Assembly (NCBI GenBank): GCA_018823175.1
Contig: JAHJIY010000088.1
Coordinates: forward strand, 1 to 64,000
Length of the DNA: 64,000 nt
DNA from: Pseudomonadota bacterium
GTDB taxonomy: Bacteria; Desulfobacterota; Desulfobulbia; Desulfobulbales; JAHJIY01
Direction of reading: 5' to 3'
Under the pieces are notes generated by a model. It was not told where the DNA came from. It made no database searches and saw only the letters and a program-made list of their open reading frames with translations. How positions within the stretch are numbered: position 1 is the first letter of the stretch; every line of letters starts with the position of its first letter. This document shows, in pieces, positions 55,276 to 64,000 of this stretch. A program made the position numbers and the translations under genes.

Positions 55276-57369
55276 ATGGCTAAACCATCCCCCCCTGCCG
55301 TTAAAAAGTCATCCCCCCGAAAGCCTGGCTCCAAGACCGATGTTCAGAAGGTCTGGAATTGGGACCATCTGCATCTCTGTATTTTTTTGTTAACTATCAC
55401 CCTGCTTATCTCCGCCTGCCTTGGTTTTTTCCTCTACCTTTTTGTGATGCTCGATATTCCGGGCATTCAGTCATTGTCCAGCTATCAGCCGCCCGCAACT
55501 TCTTTGTTGCTTGATGATCGAAAGCAGGTTGTCGGTCGTTTTTTTGAACAGAACCGTTATGTGGTTCCGGTTTCCCGGATGCCTGAGCTGCTGCCCAAGG
55601 CATTTATCGCAGCCGAGGATGGCAGATTTTATCAGCATAAAGGGATTGACGCCTGGTCGATTCTGCGTGCTTTTATCCATAACCTCAAGGCCGGCGGCAA
55701 GGCCCAGGGCGGTAGCACTATCACACAACAGGTTGCCCGCTCGTTGTTGTTATCTCCGGAGAAGACTTATACCCGTAAATTTAAAGAGGCGGTCCTTGCT
55801 TATCGGATAAATAAGGTTCTTTCCAAGGAAGAGATTATTCATCTCTATCTCAATCAGATATATCTCGGTGAGGGGGCATATGGAGTAGAGGCCGCCGCTC
55901 AAACCTATTTTGATAAACATGTGGAGGATTTGAATCTTTCAGAAATCAGTCTTCTGGCCGGTCTGCCACAGGCTCCCAGCCGTTATTCGCCTTTTAGAAA
56001 CTATAAACTGGCCAAAGGACGCCAGATGTATGTCCTTAATCGTATGGCTGAAGAGGCTTATGTGACTCCGGAAGCCGCCCGTCAGGCCTATAACAGTTCT
56101 TTGTTCTGGGCTTCATCAAATAAGGACAACAATGCGGACAACGGTTACTTTGTGCAGCAGGTCTCTAATTATGTTGAGCAAAAATATGGGGCGGAGATCC
56201 TTAATACCGGAGGAATCAGTGTTTACACCTCACTTAATCAGCCTCTGCAAAAGATTGCGCAACAAGCTGTTCAAAAGGGAGTTGCCGACTGGCAGAAAAG
56301 AAATGGACAAAGTGACGGGGATATGCCGCAGGTGGCATTAATCGCCATCGAGGTCGAGAGTGGTCGCGTGAAGGCGATGGTCGGGGGAACGGATTTTTCG
56401 GAAAGTCAATTTAATCGGGCCATCCAGGCCAGACGGCAGCCGGGATCTGCTTTTAAGCCGATCATTTATGCCACGGCCCTGGCTGAAGGAGAGACTCCCG
56501 CCACGATAATTGTTGATGAGCCCCTTGTACTGCAAGGTATTTCCGCCCAAGAAACCTGGGAACCCCGTAATTTTAGTGGGGAATTTTATGGTCCGACCAC
56601 TCTGCGCACCGCCCTGATTAATTCTCGCAATATTGTGACCATTAAACTGCTGCAGAGGCTGGGGATTGCCAAGGTGCTCGAGAAAGCTCAACAAATGGGC
56701 ATCACTTCTCCGCTGGCCCCTAATCTTTCCCTGGCCTTGGGTGCTTCCGGAGTATCTCTTCTGGAATTGACCTCGGCCTATACGGTCTTGGGAAATGGCG
56801 GTAAATATAACCCACCTTTTTTTATCGAAAAAATAGTTGACCGGCACGGTAAAGTTATCGAAAGACAGGCCGAATCCCCACGGCAGGTTGTTGATCAAGT
56901 TACCGCCTATCAGACCATTAGTTTGTTGAAAGGGGTAATTGAAGAGGGTACGGGCCGCCGGGTAAGGGGGATTGGAATACCGGTGGCCGGGAAGACCGGA
57001 ACCACTGATTTGAATATGGATGCCTGGTTTATTGGCCTGACCCCAAAGCTCGCGGTCGGGGTCTGGATGGGATTTGATCAAAAAATTTCATTGGGCGCGG
57101 CGGAAACAGGTAGTGTGGCTGCCGCTCCGGTGTGGCTTGATTTTATGGAAAGGGCGAGAAAGCAGATGTCGGGGGAGCGAAAATCGCTGCTGGCCGGCGA
57201 GGATTTTGTAGTTCCTGATGGGGTGGTCTTCCGGCCGATGTCCGATGCGGTCGGTCAGGTTGAGGGACTGGCATCTGACCAGTCCTGGGAAGCGTTTAAT
57301 GAAAATAATCTGCCTGTACCCCATCGTCTGTTGGCAGAAGACGCAAATGATAATTCGGATCCAAAATAA
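55276..57369 (+). CDS. mrcA: Penicillin-binding protein 1A (bifunctional murein synthase)
   Basis: A 697-residue class A PBP with a short cytoplasmic tail and one membrane segment (about 36-60). The glycosyltransferase GT51 domain has AAEDGRFYQHKGID, GGSTITQQVARSL and KVLSKEEIIHLYLNQIYLGEGAYG. The transpeptidase domain has SxxK in GSAFKPIIYA, SRN in INSRNIVT, and KTGTT in VAGKTGTTDLN. It polymerises and crosslinks peptidoglycan in the periplasm. It is on the compact side for PBP1A, without the large OB insertion. Confidence 0.95.
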   Translation: MAKPSPPAVKKSSPRKPGSKTDVQKVWNWDHLHLCIFLLTITLLISACLGFFLYLFVMLDIPGIQSLSSYQPPATSLLLDDRKQVVGRFFEQNRYVVPVSRMPELLPKAFIAAEDGRFYQHKGIDAWSILRAFIHNLKAGGKAQGGSTITQQVARSLLLSPEKTYTRKFKEAVLAYRINKVLSKEEIIHLYLNQIYLGEGAYGVEAAAQTYFDKHVEDLNLSEISLLAGLPQAPSRYSPFRNYKLAKGRQMYVLNRMAEEAYVTPEAARQAYNSSLFWASSNKDNNADNGYFVQQVSNYVEQKYGAEILNTGGISVYTSLNQPLQKIAQQAVQKGVADWQKRNGQSDGDMPQVALIAIEVESGRVKAMVGGTDFSESQFNRAIQARRQPGSAFKPIIYATALAEGETPATIIVDEPLVLQGISAQETWEPRNFSGEFYGPTTLRTALINSRNIVTIKLLQRLGIAKVLEKAQQMGITSPLAPNLSLALGASGVSLLELTSAYTVLGNGGKYNPPFFIEKIVDRHGKVIERQAESPRQVVDQVTAYQTISLLKGVIEEGTGRRVRGIGIPVAGKTGTTDLNMDAWFIGLTPKLAVGVWMGFDQKISLGAAETGSVAAAPVWLDFMERARKQMSGERKSLLAGEDFVVPDGVVFRPMSDAVGQVEGLASDQSWEAFNENNLPVPHRLLAEDANDNSDPK

Positions 57370-57416
57370 AAAAACCCCGTTTTACTACCTTTTTCCGGTC
57401 AGGTCGCAAACGGGGT
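57368..57416 (-). terminator. Rho-independent terminator of the CBS-ACT gene
   Basis: Read on the minus strand, ACCCCGTTT (57416-57408) pairs with AAACGGGGT (57382-57374), followed by seven T. The 25-base loop is long. The T-run overlaps the stop codon of the convergent PBP gene. Confidence 0.7.
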
Positions 57417-57443
57417 GATTATGTTTGTTGTCTTGCGGCGCGG

Positions 57444-58124
57444 TTAACTTTTAGTGGGTAGACTGCTGAGGTCGTCACGACCGTAGTGGACAATCTTGAT
57501 TTCGCCTTCAAGTTTGGCGGTTAAATCTTTCAAGTTGCTGTCGTCGATGGATGCGATCCTGATCGAGACCCTTTTCATCCCTTTTGGGGCATCTTCAAAA
57601 GAAGTAAGGATACTGATGATACTGGCGTTGTTTTCCCGTAAGATGCCGGTAACCTTGGTGACTGAACCAGGCTTGTCCTCAAGGTCGAAAACAAAGCGGA
57701 TCGTGCCATCCTTAATGCCGGTACTGTGGATGAAACCCCTTAAGACATCTGTCTCACTGAGCAGTCCGATCAGATGACCTGAACCGTCAACCACCGGCAG
57801 CCCGGAAATTTTGCTTTTCAGCATAATGATCGCGGCTTTTTCCAGAGTGTCTTCGCCGATCAGGGTGAGGGGCGCGGCGGTCATCACGTCCTTTACCTTC
57901 ATTTCGGAGAGGAGGTAGTAGAGTTCATGGATGTCAAGCGAGGTGGTTTTAGAGGGAGAGGCATCTTTCACGTCACGATCAGTGACGATGCCGATTAATT
58001 TGCCATGGGAAACTACCGGCAGGCGCCTGATATTGCTTTCTTTCATGATCCTTGTGGCGCGCATTAGAGAGGTGTTTTCGTCCACTGTCATGACTTCTTT
58101 GGCCATCCAGTCTTTGATTAGCAT
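57444..58124 (-). CDS. CBS-CBS-ACT domain protein (AcuB-like)
   Basis: A 226-residue cytoplasmic protein. It has two CBS repeats (WMAKEVMTVDENTSLMRAT to GIVTDRDVKDAS, and KVKDVMTAAPLTLIGEDTL to LIGLLSETDVLRG), then a C-terminal ACT domain starting RFVFDLEDKPGSVTKVTGIL. This order matches AcuB-type proteins, which sense adenine nucleotides and amino acids or similar ligands. The start at 58124 is chosen for the strong GGAGGG site 6-7 bases upstream; a longer frame to 58172 has no such site. Confidence 0.9.
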   Translation of the reverse strand: MLIKDWMAKEVMTVDENTSLMRATRIMKESNIRRLPVVSHGKLIGIVTDRDVKDASPSKTTSLDIHELYYLLSEMKVKDVMTAAPLTLIGEDTLEKAAIIMLKSKISGLPVVDGSGHLIGLLSETDVLRGFIHSTGIKDGTIRFVFDLEDKPGSVTKVTGILRENNASIISILTSFEDAPKGMKRVSIRIASIDDSNLKDLTAKLEGEIKIVHYGRDDLSSLPTKS

Positions 58125-58153
58125 ATATCCCTCCGTGGGGTCTTTAGGGCTGA

Positions 58154-58176
58154 GAACATGCCATGCGGACATGTTC
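58154..58176. promoter_or_regulatory. Inverted repeat upstream of the CBS-ACT gene
   Basis: GAACATG and CATGTTC form a perfect 7-bp inverted repeat with a 9-base centre, 30-52 bases before the CBS-ACT start. It could be an operator for a dimeric repressor. It does not match a binding site I can name with confidence. Confidence 0.35.
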
Positions 58177-58402
58177 GATAAATATCTATAAATGAATGAT
58201 TAAATGAATTAAAAATTATAAAATATTCTCTCGGTTCTGGCAAGAAGTAGTGAGTGCCTTCACGACAAATAGATTATATCATAATTTCCTTTGGTTGATT
58301 ATTTATAAACTGATTTTTATGCCCGTTTTTTTGTTTTGCCGATTATCGGTTAAATTATTAAAAGTAATCCACATTTTTTGGTCATGAAAATCTATTCTCC
58401 AG

Positions 58403-60355
58403 ATGGGAAAAATGTCTGCTGCGGCACCATTAACTGATAAAGAATTGAAGGTTTTGCTGGAAGCTTTACAAGGAGAGGATTCGTTCGTCTTTCTGGAGAC
58501 CACCAGGGCAACCAGTGAAGACCGGCGTTCGTTGCTTTTTGCCCATGAGGTTGATCGCCTGGTTTGCGGGGTAGAAGACTCTCCTTTTGATTTTCTGGCC
58601 AAGGCCTCATCCTATCTTGCAAAGGGTTATTACCTGGCCGGTTGGTTTTCCTATGAATTTGGGTATTTTCTGGAAGATAAACTGCGGTCGCTTTCGGCGG
58701 CAATTGAACCAAAATTTTCCCTTGCCGAACTGGGGGTTTTCAGGCGTCCTTATATTTATGATCATGTTGCGAACAGTTTTCTGGGAGAAGCTTGGCCTGT
58801 CGCAAATGAGGAGCCGGCGGCGGCGGATTATACTCTGGGGAATATCCGCTTAAATCAGCAGCATGATGACTATATCCTGAAAATTAATGAGATAAAAAAG
58901 TTTATTGAAGCGGGTGATACCTACCAGGTCAATTATACGCTGAAGCTTCTCTTTGATTTTTCCGGATCGGTTGATGCCCTTTATCGAACGTTGCGTCGCA
59001 ATCAGAGTGTATCTTACGGGGCCTATCTCAAAAGGGGTGAGCGGCGGGTGCTGTCTTTTTCGCCGGAACTTTTTTTTAGAAAGAAGGGTGATACCTGCTG
59101 GGTCAAGCCGATGAAGGGTACCGGCGTTCGGGGCCGGAACAGGCAGGAAGATTCCTTACTTGCCGGTTTTCTGCGCAATGACATCAAGAATCGCAGCGAA
59201 AATGTAATGATTGTTGATCTGCTGCGTAACGATCTTGGTCGTCTCAGTCGGATGGGTTCGGTCGAGGTGACCTCTCTGTTCGATGTCGAACCCTACGAAA
59301 CCTTGTATCAGATGACTTCCAGCATTAAAGGGGAGTTGCGCGACGGGGTGACTCTGGCCGAAATTTTCAAGGCCATTTTTCCTTGCGGATCGGTCACTGG
59401 TGCGCCCAAGATTCGGACCATGGAGATCATTCGGCAGCTTGAGCTGGAAAGTCGTGGGATATACACCGGCGGCATCGGCTACCTTTCGCCGGAAGGGGAC
59501 GCGGTTTTTAATGTTCCGATCAGGACTGTTGTTTTGGATGGCGGCCACGGCGAAATGGGACTGGGGTCCGGGATCGTCTATGATTCCGATCCGGAAAAGG
59601 AGTGGGAGGAATGTAAACTGAAAGGACGTTTTCTGACCAATCCCTCTCCGGTTTTTCAGCTGATCGAGACCTTGCTCTGGTTGCCACAAGCAGGTTATTG
59701 GTTGTTTGATTATCATCTTGACCGGCTGCTTGCTTCCGCTCAATATTTTGGCTATCCGGTTGAGCGTCATCAGGTAATCGAGCGCCTGGCGCAGATGTCA
59801 TCAGAGGTCTCCGCCTTGTCTGAGATCGGTCAGACCGGCTATCGGGTACGTTTATTACTGCATAAAGACGGGCAACTTGAAGTTACGGCGACCGCCTGTC
59901 TGCCTCCCCTTGTCAAATGTCTGCCGACTATCGACGATGGTCCGGTTGACGATTTGCCTCGGATCGTCCTTTCCAATCAGCGGACCGATTCCTCATCGCT
60001 GTTTCTTTACCATAAAACCACCTGCCGGCAACTGTTTGACCGGCAAAGGGAACAAGCCGTGCAAGACGGTTTTGTCGAGGTGGTTTTTTGTAATGAAAAA
60101 GGGGAGGTCACTGAAGGCAGCATCACCAATATCTTTGCCCGTAAGGGCGATGTCCTTTATACGCCGCCGTTGACGAGCGGGTTATTGGCCGGGGTATTCA
60201 GGCAATATTTATTGGCCGGCTGTCCCGGTTCTGCCGGCAATGATGAAGAAAAGATCAAGGTCAAGGAGTCGGTCCTGACGATTGATGACTTGAAAAATGC
60301 CGACGCGCTGTATGTCGGCAATTCGGTCCGGGGACTGGTCCGGGTTTCTTTCTGA
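58403..60355 (+). CDS. pabB: Fused aminodeoxychorismate synthase component I / 4-amino-4-deoxychorismate lyase
   Basis: A 650-residue fusion for p-aminobenzoate (folate) synthesis. Residues ~1-400 are PabB, with the chorismate-binding core KPMKGTGVRGRNRQED, NVMIVDLLRNDLGRLS, and IFPCGSVTGAPKIRTMEII. Residues ~415-650 are a PLP-dependent class IV (PabC-like) lyase, with LLPQAGYWLFDYHLDRLLAS-type start (seen as WLPQAGYWLFDYHLDRL), the Lys in LYHKTT, and VTEGSITNIFARKG. The PabB KPMKGT type distinguishes it from TrpE. The glutaminase PabA is not nearby. An ATG at 58412 is an alternative start. Confidence 0.95.
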   Translation: MGKMSAAAPLTDKELKVLLEALQGEDSFVFLETTRATSEDRRSLLFAHEVDRLVCGVEDSPFDFLAKASSYLAKGYYLAGWFSYEFGYFLEDKLRSLSAAIEPKFSLAELGVFRRPYIYDHVANSFLGEAWPVANEEPAAADYTLGNIRLNQQHDDYILKINEIKKFIEAGDTYQVNYTLKLLFDFSGSVDALYRTLRRNQSVSYGAYLKRGERRVLSFSPELFFRKKGDTCWVKPMKGTGVRGRNRQEDSLLAGFLRNDIKNRSENVMIVDLLRNDLGRLSRMGSVEVTSLFDVEPYETLYQMTSSIKGELRDGVTLAEIFKAIFPCGSVTGAPKIRTMEIIRQLELESRGIYTGGIGYLSPEGDAVFNVPIRTVVLDGGHGEMGLGSGIVYDSDPEKEWEECKLKGRFLTNPSPVFQLIETLLWLPQAGYWLFDYHLDRLLASAQYFGYPVERHQVIERLAQMSSEVSALSEIGQTGYRVRLLLHKDGQLEVTATACLPPLVKCLPTIDDGPVDDLPRIVLSNQRTDSSSLFLYHKTTCRQLFDRQREQAVQDGFVEVVFCNEKGEVTEGSITNIFARKGDVLYTPPLTSGLLAGVFRQYLLAGCPGSAGNDEEKIKVKESVLTIDDLKNADALYVGNSVRGLVRVSF

Positions 60356-60409
60356 CCTGAGTTGTCTTTTTGTGGCAGGCGGCGGGGAACTTCAAAGACT
60401 GGCCGGCTG

Positions 60410-60862
60410 CTATTTTTTGATCAAGGTCAGGATAATATCTGATTTGCCGACTACCCCGACTAATTTCCCGTCACGAACAACCGGCAGGGTATGAAGTTTC
60501 TTGTCGGACATGATGGTGGCAATCTCATCAAGCTGCGTATCTTCGTTAACGGTGACAAGTTTGTCCGAGCAGATATCCTTAACGGTGGTGCCGGTCATCT
60601 TCATTATTTCCTTATCTATTTTATCCGGGTTCTCCAGGTAGATGACCGAGTCGAGGAAGTTTAAGACGGTAGGGATATGGACTTTCTTGGTCTGGTCAAC
60701 CAGATCGCTTTCGGTGACCACGGCAATTAATTTGCCGTCAGCGTTAACCACCGGCGCACCGCTTATCCGATTTTCCCATAAGATAACGGCTAGTTTGTCC
60801 ACCGGCATATCCGGGGTCACGCTGATTACTTCCTTGGTCATGATATCTTTGGCGGTGAGCAT
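60410..60862 (-). CDS. Stand-alone tandem CBS domain protein
   Basis: A 150-residue protein made only of two CBS repeats (KDIMTKEVISVTPDMPVDKL to AVVTESDLVDQ, and VKDICSDKLVTVNEDTQLD to GVVGKSDIIL). Such proteins bind adenosine ligands and regulate partners. GGAGA precedes the start. It converges on the pabB fusion and resembles the first half of the CBS-ACT protein on the other side of that gene. Confidence 0.92.
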   Translation of the reverse strand: MLTAKDIMTKEVISVTPDMPVDKLAVILWENRISGAPVVNADGKLIAVVTESDLVDQTKKVHIPTVLNFLDSVIYLENPDKIDKEIMKMTGTTVKDICSDKLVTVNEDTQLDEIATIMSDKKLHTLPVVRDGKLVGVVGKSDIILTLIKK

Positions 60863-61014
60863 ATAACGTGTTCTCCATTAAGGTGTTTCTGGTAAATAAT
60901 GTCGATTGACTATACAGACACAGGGGGCATCAAGATATTTTTGACTTTAAAAATGGAAAATTTCCGTGTCTATATGATTGAAGTAAACAGGTCTATTTAT
61001 TTTAAAGACCTAAA

Positions 61015-62568
61015 TTAACATGCAAGCTTGGTTAATACCATCGGTAGTTTTGCCGCCAGCTCCGAGGCCAATAGGCCGAAAGAACTTTTCTGCGTGGCGG
61101 CCAGGCGGTCACCGGCCAGGCCATGGGCATAGACCCCCAGACATGAGGCCTGCCAAGGCGTAAGTCCCTGGACCAGCAGTCCGCCGATCAGTCCGGCCAG
61201 GACATCTCCCATCCCGCCGGCGGCCATTCCTGGATTGCCGGTCTTGTTGATCGCGATTCTGCCGTCGGGAGAGGCAACTATGGTGTCTGCTCCTTTTAAG
61301 ATCAGAAAAACCCCGTTTTGTTTGGCGAATAATTTGGAGATTTCAATTCGGTTTTCCTGGATTTCTTTGGTCGGGATGCCGGTCATCCATGACATTTCAC
61401 CGGGATGCGGGGTCATGATTCTGGGGGCCATCGGTTTGTGGATTTGCGATTCTTTTAAGGACAGGGTGTTTAAGGCATCGGCATCAACCACCATCGGGAT
61501 CTTGATCTTGTGGTAAAGGTTGTTGACCAGTTCGGCGGTTTTCTCATTGGTTCCTAGCCCCGGTCCAAGAACCATCGCCTGTTTGTTGGCCGCCGCTTTG
61601 GTTATTTGGACCAAATCCTGATTAACCGGATAGCCGGCGTTAGATTTTTCTAAAGGGATAGTCATCGCCTCGATCAGGGATGTTTCTAATATTTCATTGA
61701 GGGTGGCGGGTACGCAGATGGTGACCAGGCCGGCCCCGGAGCGCAGGGCTCCCTGGCCGCTTAAAATGGCGGCCCCGGTTTTGCCGCGGGAACCTGCCAC
61801 GATTAACAAATGACCAAAGGTTCCTTTATGGGCGTCATTTTTTCGTTTCGGTTGCCAGTTTTTTACTTCTTGCTTATCCAGGACAGTACACTCAAGGTCT
61901 GCCATTTCAATCGCGTCCGGCGGGATTGAAATATCAATCACTTCCAGAATGCCGGTGAATTTGGGACCCTGTTCGATAATCTGTCCAACCTTGGCCAGAC
62001 CGTAGGTCGTGGTCAGGGTCGCCTGGACGCAGATGCCGAGGGGATTGCCGGTGTCGCTGTGCAGGCCGGAAGGGATATCCGCCGAGATAACCGGACAGTT
62101 GGTCTGGTTGATCAGTTTTATGCAGTCCGCGAAATGACCGCTTATATTGCGGGTGAGACCGGTGCCAAAAATTGCATCGACTATCAGATGGCATTTTTTT
62201 AAATGAGAAACGGCTGTCGCCAATTCTTTTGTCGAGCGAAAATAATAGATCGGGATCAGAAGATTCTGGATTATTTTATGGTTGGTGGCGGCATCCCCTT
62301 TTATCTTGCCGGGATCAACCAGCACGCAAACTATGGGATCGCCGCCTGCCTGATGGATATGGCGGGCGATCACAAAACCATCGCCGCCGTTGTTGCCTGG
62401 CCCGGCAAAAATTACTATTTTTTGACCACGTAAGTTCCCGAAATGTTGAACAATTGCTCTGACGGTCCCGGCCCCGGCATTTTCCATGAGAAGCATGCCG
62501 GGTATTTCGTATTCGTCGATGGCGACGGCATCCAGTCGGCGCATCTGTTCGGCGGTTGCCAGTTTCAT
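61015..62568 (-). CDS. nnr: Bifunctional NAD(P)HX epimerase / ADP-dependent NAD(P)HX dehydratase
   Basis: A 517-residue repair enzyme that restores damaged NADH and NADPH. The N-terminal YjeF (NnrE) domain has RRLDAVAIDEYEIPGMLLME, FAGPGNNGGDGFVIAR and AIFGTGLTR. The C-terminal ribokinase-like NnrD domain has GTFGHLLIVAGSRGKTGAAIL, LGPGLGTNE, MTPHPGEMSWMTG and NPGMAAGGMGDVLAGLIGGL. The fusion is common in bacteria. Confidence 0.96.
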   Translation of the reverse strand: MKLATAEQMRRLDAVAIDEYEIPGMLLMENAGAGTVRAIVQHFGNLRGQKIVIFAGPGNNGGDGFVIARHIHQAGGDPIVCVLVDPGKIKGDAATNHKIIQNLLIPIYYFRSTKELATAVSHLKKCHLIVDAIFGTGLTRNISGHFADCIKLINQTNCPVISADIPSGLHSDTGNPLGICVQATLTTTYGLAKVGQIIEQGPKFTGILEVIDISIPPDAIEMADLECTVLDKQEVKNWQPKRKNDAHKGTFGHLLIVAGSRGKTGAAILSGQGALRSGAGLVTICVPATLNEILETSLIEAMTIPLEKSNAGYPVNQDLVQITKAAANKQAMVLGPGLGTNEKTAELVNNLYHKIKIPMVVDADALNTLSLKESQIHKPMAPRIMTPHPGEMSWMTGIPTKEIQENRIEISKLFAKQNGVFLILKGADTIVASPDGRIAINKTGNPGMAAGGMGDVLAGLIGGLLVQGLTPWQASCLGVYAHGLAGDRLAATQKSSFGLLASELAAKLPMVLTKLAC

Positions 62569-62798
62569 ACTTTGGTGGTCCTTTTTTGAGAGACGACAGT
62601 AGTGGTCTGACTAGAGATTTTTATCTGACAGAGACAAGTAACGAGTAAATAGTAACAAGTTTTTTCTCTGGTTGCTCGTCACTTTTTTACTCGGATGTTT
62701 ACGTCCCCGACGATGCGGATATTTTATGTAATCTTCAATTTCGCTTTCTGTCAACTTGAAGTACAAACTGTTGGGCACCTTCTTTTCAGAGTTTTGTC

Positions 62799-64000
62799 TC
62801 AGGTTAAATGCTTTTCCACGGTTTCTCGCAGCACGTTGATTCTGATCGGTTTGCCGATATGGTCATCCATGCCCGCCTCCCGGCATTTTTGACGGTCCTC
62901 TTCCAAAACATGGGCGGTAAGAGCGATGATCGGCACATGTCGGCCGGTTTCTTTTTCCTTTTTTCGGATCGCTCGGGTTGCTTCAAAACCATCCATTTTG
63001 GGCATTTGGATATCCATCAGGATCAAGTCGAAGGGGTTGTTTTCATAGGCTGCCAGGGCCTCCACTCCGTTTTCCGCCTTTATTATTTTCCAGCCTTGTT
63101 TTTCCAGTACCTTTTCAATCAGGATCCGGTTTACATAATCATCCTCAACCAGCAGGATGCGAATACTCGGTTGTTGTTCTCTGATTGAGTGTTTGGTGAT
63201 CGGGAGATTGCCAGTAGAGTTATCCTTGCCGGCTATTGATTTTTTGATTGCCTCAAATATCTCAGCTTCAATGAACGGTCTGCTCAGATAGGCGGTAATT
63301 CCCAATTCCCGGCATCTGGCGGCATCGCCCCGTTCGCCGTAGGAGGTCAGCATTATAATGGTGGGTCTGGTATTGATCTCATTTTGCTGTTGGATCTTTT
63401 CGGCTATCTCAAAGGCGTTGTCGTCGGTCTTATGGTTGTCGAGCATGACCAGATCAAATAATTGTTTCCCCATTGCGGCCAGACCTTCGGGGCCGGATTC
63501 GGTAACTTTCAGATTCCTGGTTCTTTTTTGCAGAATGGTTGTCAGGTCCTGCCGGGAGTTAATATTGTCGGAGATCAACAAGATAGATAATTCTACCTGG
63601 TCTGGTGTGGTCGGCAAGGATTCCGACGCGGGATTCTTGTATCTATTGAAGATGGCATTGAAGTGAAAAGACGATCCTTTGCCCGGATCGCTTTCCACCC
63701 ATATCTCGCCACCCATCATGGCGCAGAGTTTGGCGGCGATCGACAAGCCAAGCCCTATGCCGTCATGGGCCCTGGTCATGGAACCATCCGCCTGCGTAAA
63801 TGAGTCGAAGATCATTGTCTGATTCTCTGGTGAGATCCCGATCCCGGTGTCCTGAACGGTGAAAATCAGTTCAATTGATTCCCTGCCTTCCCCTCCTCTC
63901 AGTTCTCGTAATTTCTTGACGGTAAGTTGCACCCCGCCTATTTCGGTGAATTTTATCGAGTTGTGCAGCAGGTTAGTCAGGACTTGTCGCAGGCGGCCGG
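62799..64000 (-). CDS. Hybrid histidine kinase, 3' part (runs off the window)
   Basis: The reading frame stays open to the window edge, so the N-terminus is missing. The visible part starts in the N-box of the ATPase domain (RQVLTNLLHNSIKFTEIGG), then VQDTGIGISPENQ and DGIGLGLSIAAKL. A first receiver follows (LVMLDNHKTDDNAFE, a weak acidic pocket), then a typical second receiver (LLVEDDYVN, LILMDIQMPKMDGF, and Lys in HIGKPIR). It is related in layout to BarA/TorS-type kinases. A 230-bp spacer lies between it and nnr. Confidence 0.93.
   Translation of the reverse strand, partial: GRLRQVLTNLLHNSIKFTEIGGVQLTVKKLRELRGGEGRESIELIFTVQDTGIGISPENQTMIFDSFTQADGSMTRAHDGIGLGLSIAAKLCAMMGGEIWVESDPGKGSSFHFNAIFNRYKNPASESLPTTPDQVELSILLISDNINSRQDLTTILQKRTRNLKVTESGPEGLAAMGKQLFDLVMLDNHKTDDNAFEIAEKIQQQNEINTRPTIIMLTSYGERGDAARCRELGITAYLSRPFIEAEIFEAIKKSIAGKDNSTGNLPITKHSIREQQPSIRILLVEDDYVNRILIEKVLEKQGWKIIKAENGVEALAAYENNPFDLILMDIQMPKMDGFEATRAIRKKEKETGRHVPIIALTAHVLEEDRQKCREAGMDDHIGKPIRINVLRETVEKHLT

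Overview
The window looks like a chromosomal segment of an anaerobic, cytochrome-rich Gram-negative bacterium, most likely a member of the Desulfobacterota (former Deltaproteobacteria). The reasons are a periplasmic Hyb-type [NiFe] hydrogenase with a full hyp maturation set, several multiheme c-type cytochromes including a c3/c7-like one, System II (ResB/CcsA) cytochrome c assembly, an outer-membrane beta-barrel beside a cytochrome, and many large hybrid histidine kinases. I infer the phylum from gene content and cannot place genus or species. No rRNA, tRNA, CRISPR array, transposase or prophage gene was recognised.

Layout. 1-213: two near-identical 54-bp tandem repeats with a hairpin, then a diverged third unit. 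260-10829 (+): U32 peptidase/RlhA-like protein, a divergent FtsH, a six-heme membrane cytochrome, a solo substrate-binding protein with a hybrid kinase, and a ParA ATPase fused to a roadblock-like domain. 10841-17910 (-): a DnaJ-type chaperone, Ssb, and a three-gene signalling operon with 4-bp overlaps (BvgS-like kinase, receiver, hybrid PAS kinase). 18377-22382 (+): MoxR ATPase, DUF58 and TgpA-like transglutaminase, also overlapping. 22670-28765: an orphan lipoprotein, UspA, a SulP transporter and a spore-photoproduct-lyase-like radical SAM protein.

28983-41530 (+): the hydrogenase locus, hybO-A-B-C-D followed by hypA-B-F-C-(PilZ gene)-D-E. The hydrogenase should oxidise H2 in the periplasm and pass electrons through HybA/HybB to the quinone pool. 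HypA-F build the NiFe(CN)2CO centre and HybD trims HybC. A PilZ (cyclic-di-GMP receptor-like) gene sits between hypC and hypD and overlaps hypD. 41654-43529: a monoheme cytochrome and a beta-barrel porin behind their own promoter. 43684-48862: ispG, proS and a RelA/SpoT homologue with a degraded hydrolase motif, ending in a terminator shared with convergent rpmB.

49606-55183: thiol and heme chemistry in the envelope: DsbB, DsbA-like, TlpA/ResA-like, ResB, CcsA and a tetraheme cytochrome. 55276-64000: penicillin-binding protein 1A, CBS-ACT protein, fused aminodeoxychorismate synthase/lyase, CBS protein, bifunctional NAD(P)HX repair enzyme, and the 3' part of a hybrid kinase cut by the window edge.

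The most unusual features are a dispersed palindromic element of about 140-170 bp present at 22497 and 50193, the second copy lying in frame inside dsbB; the ParA-roadblock fusion; the PilZ gene inside the hyp operon; the hydrolase-degenerate RelA/SpoT protein; and the SPL-like protein lacking the catalytic hydrogen-donor cysteine. I did not find a clearly new multi-gene system.
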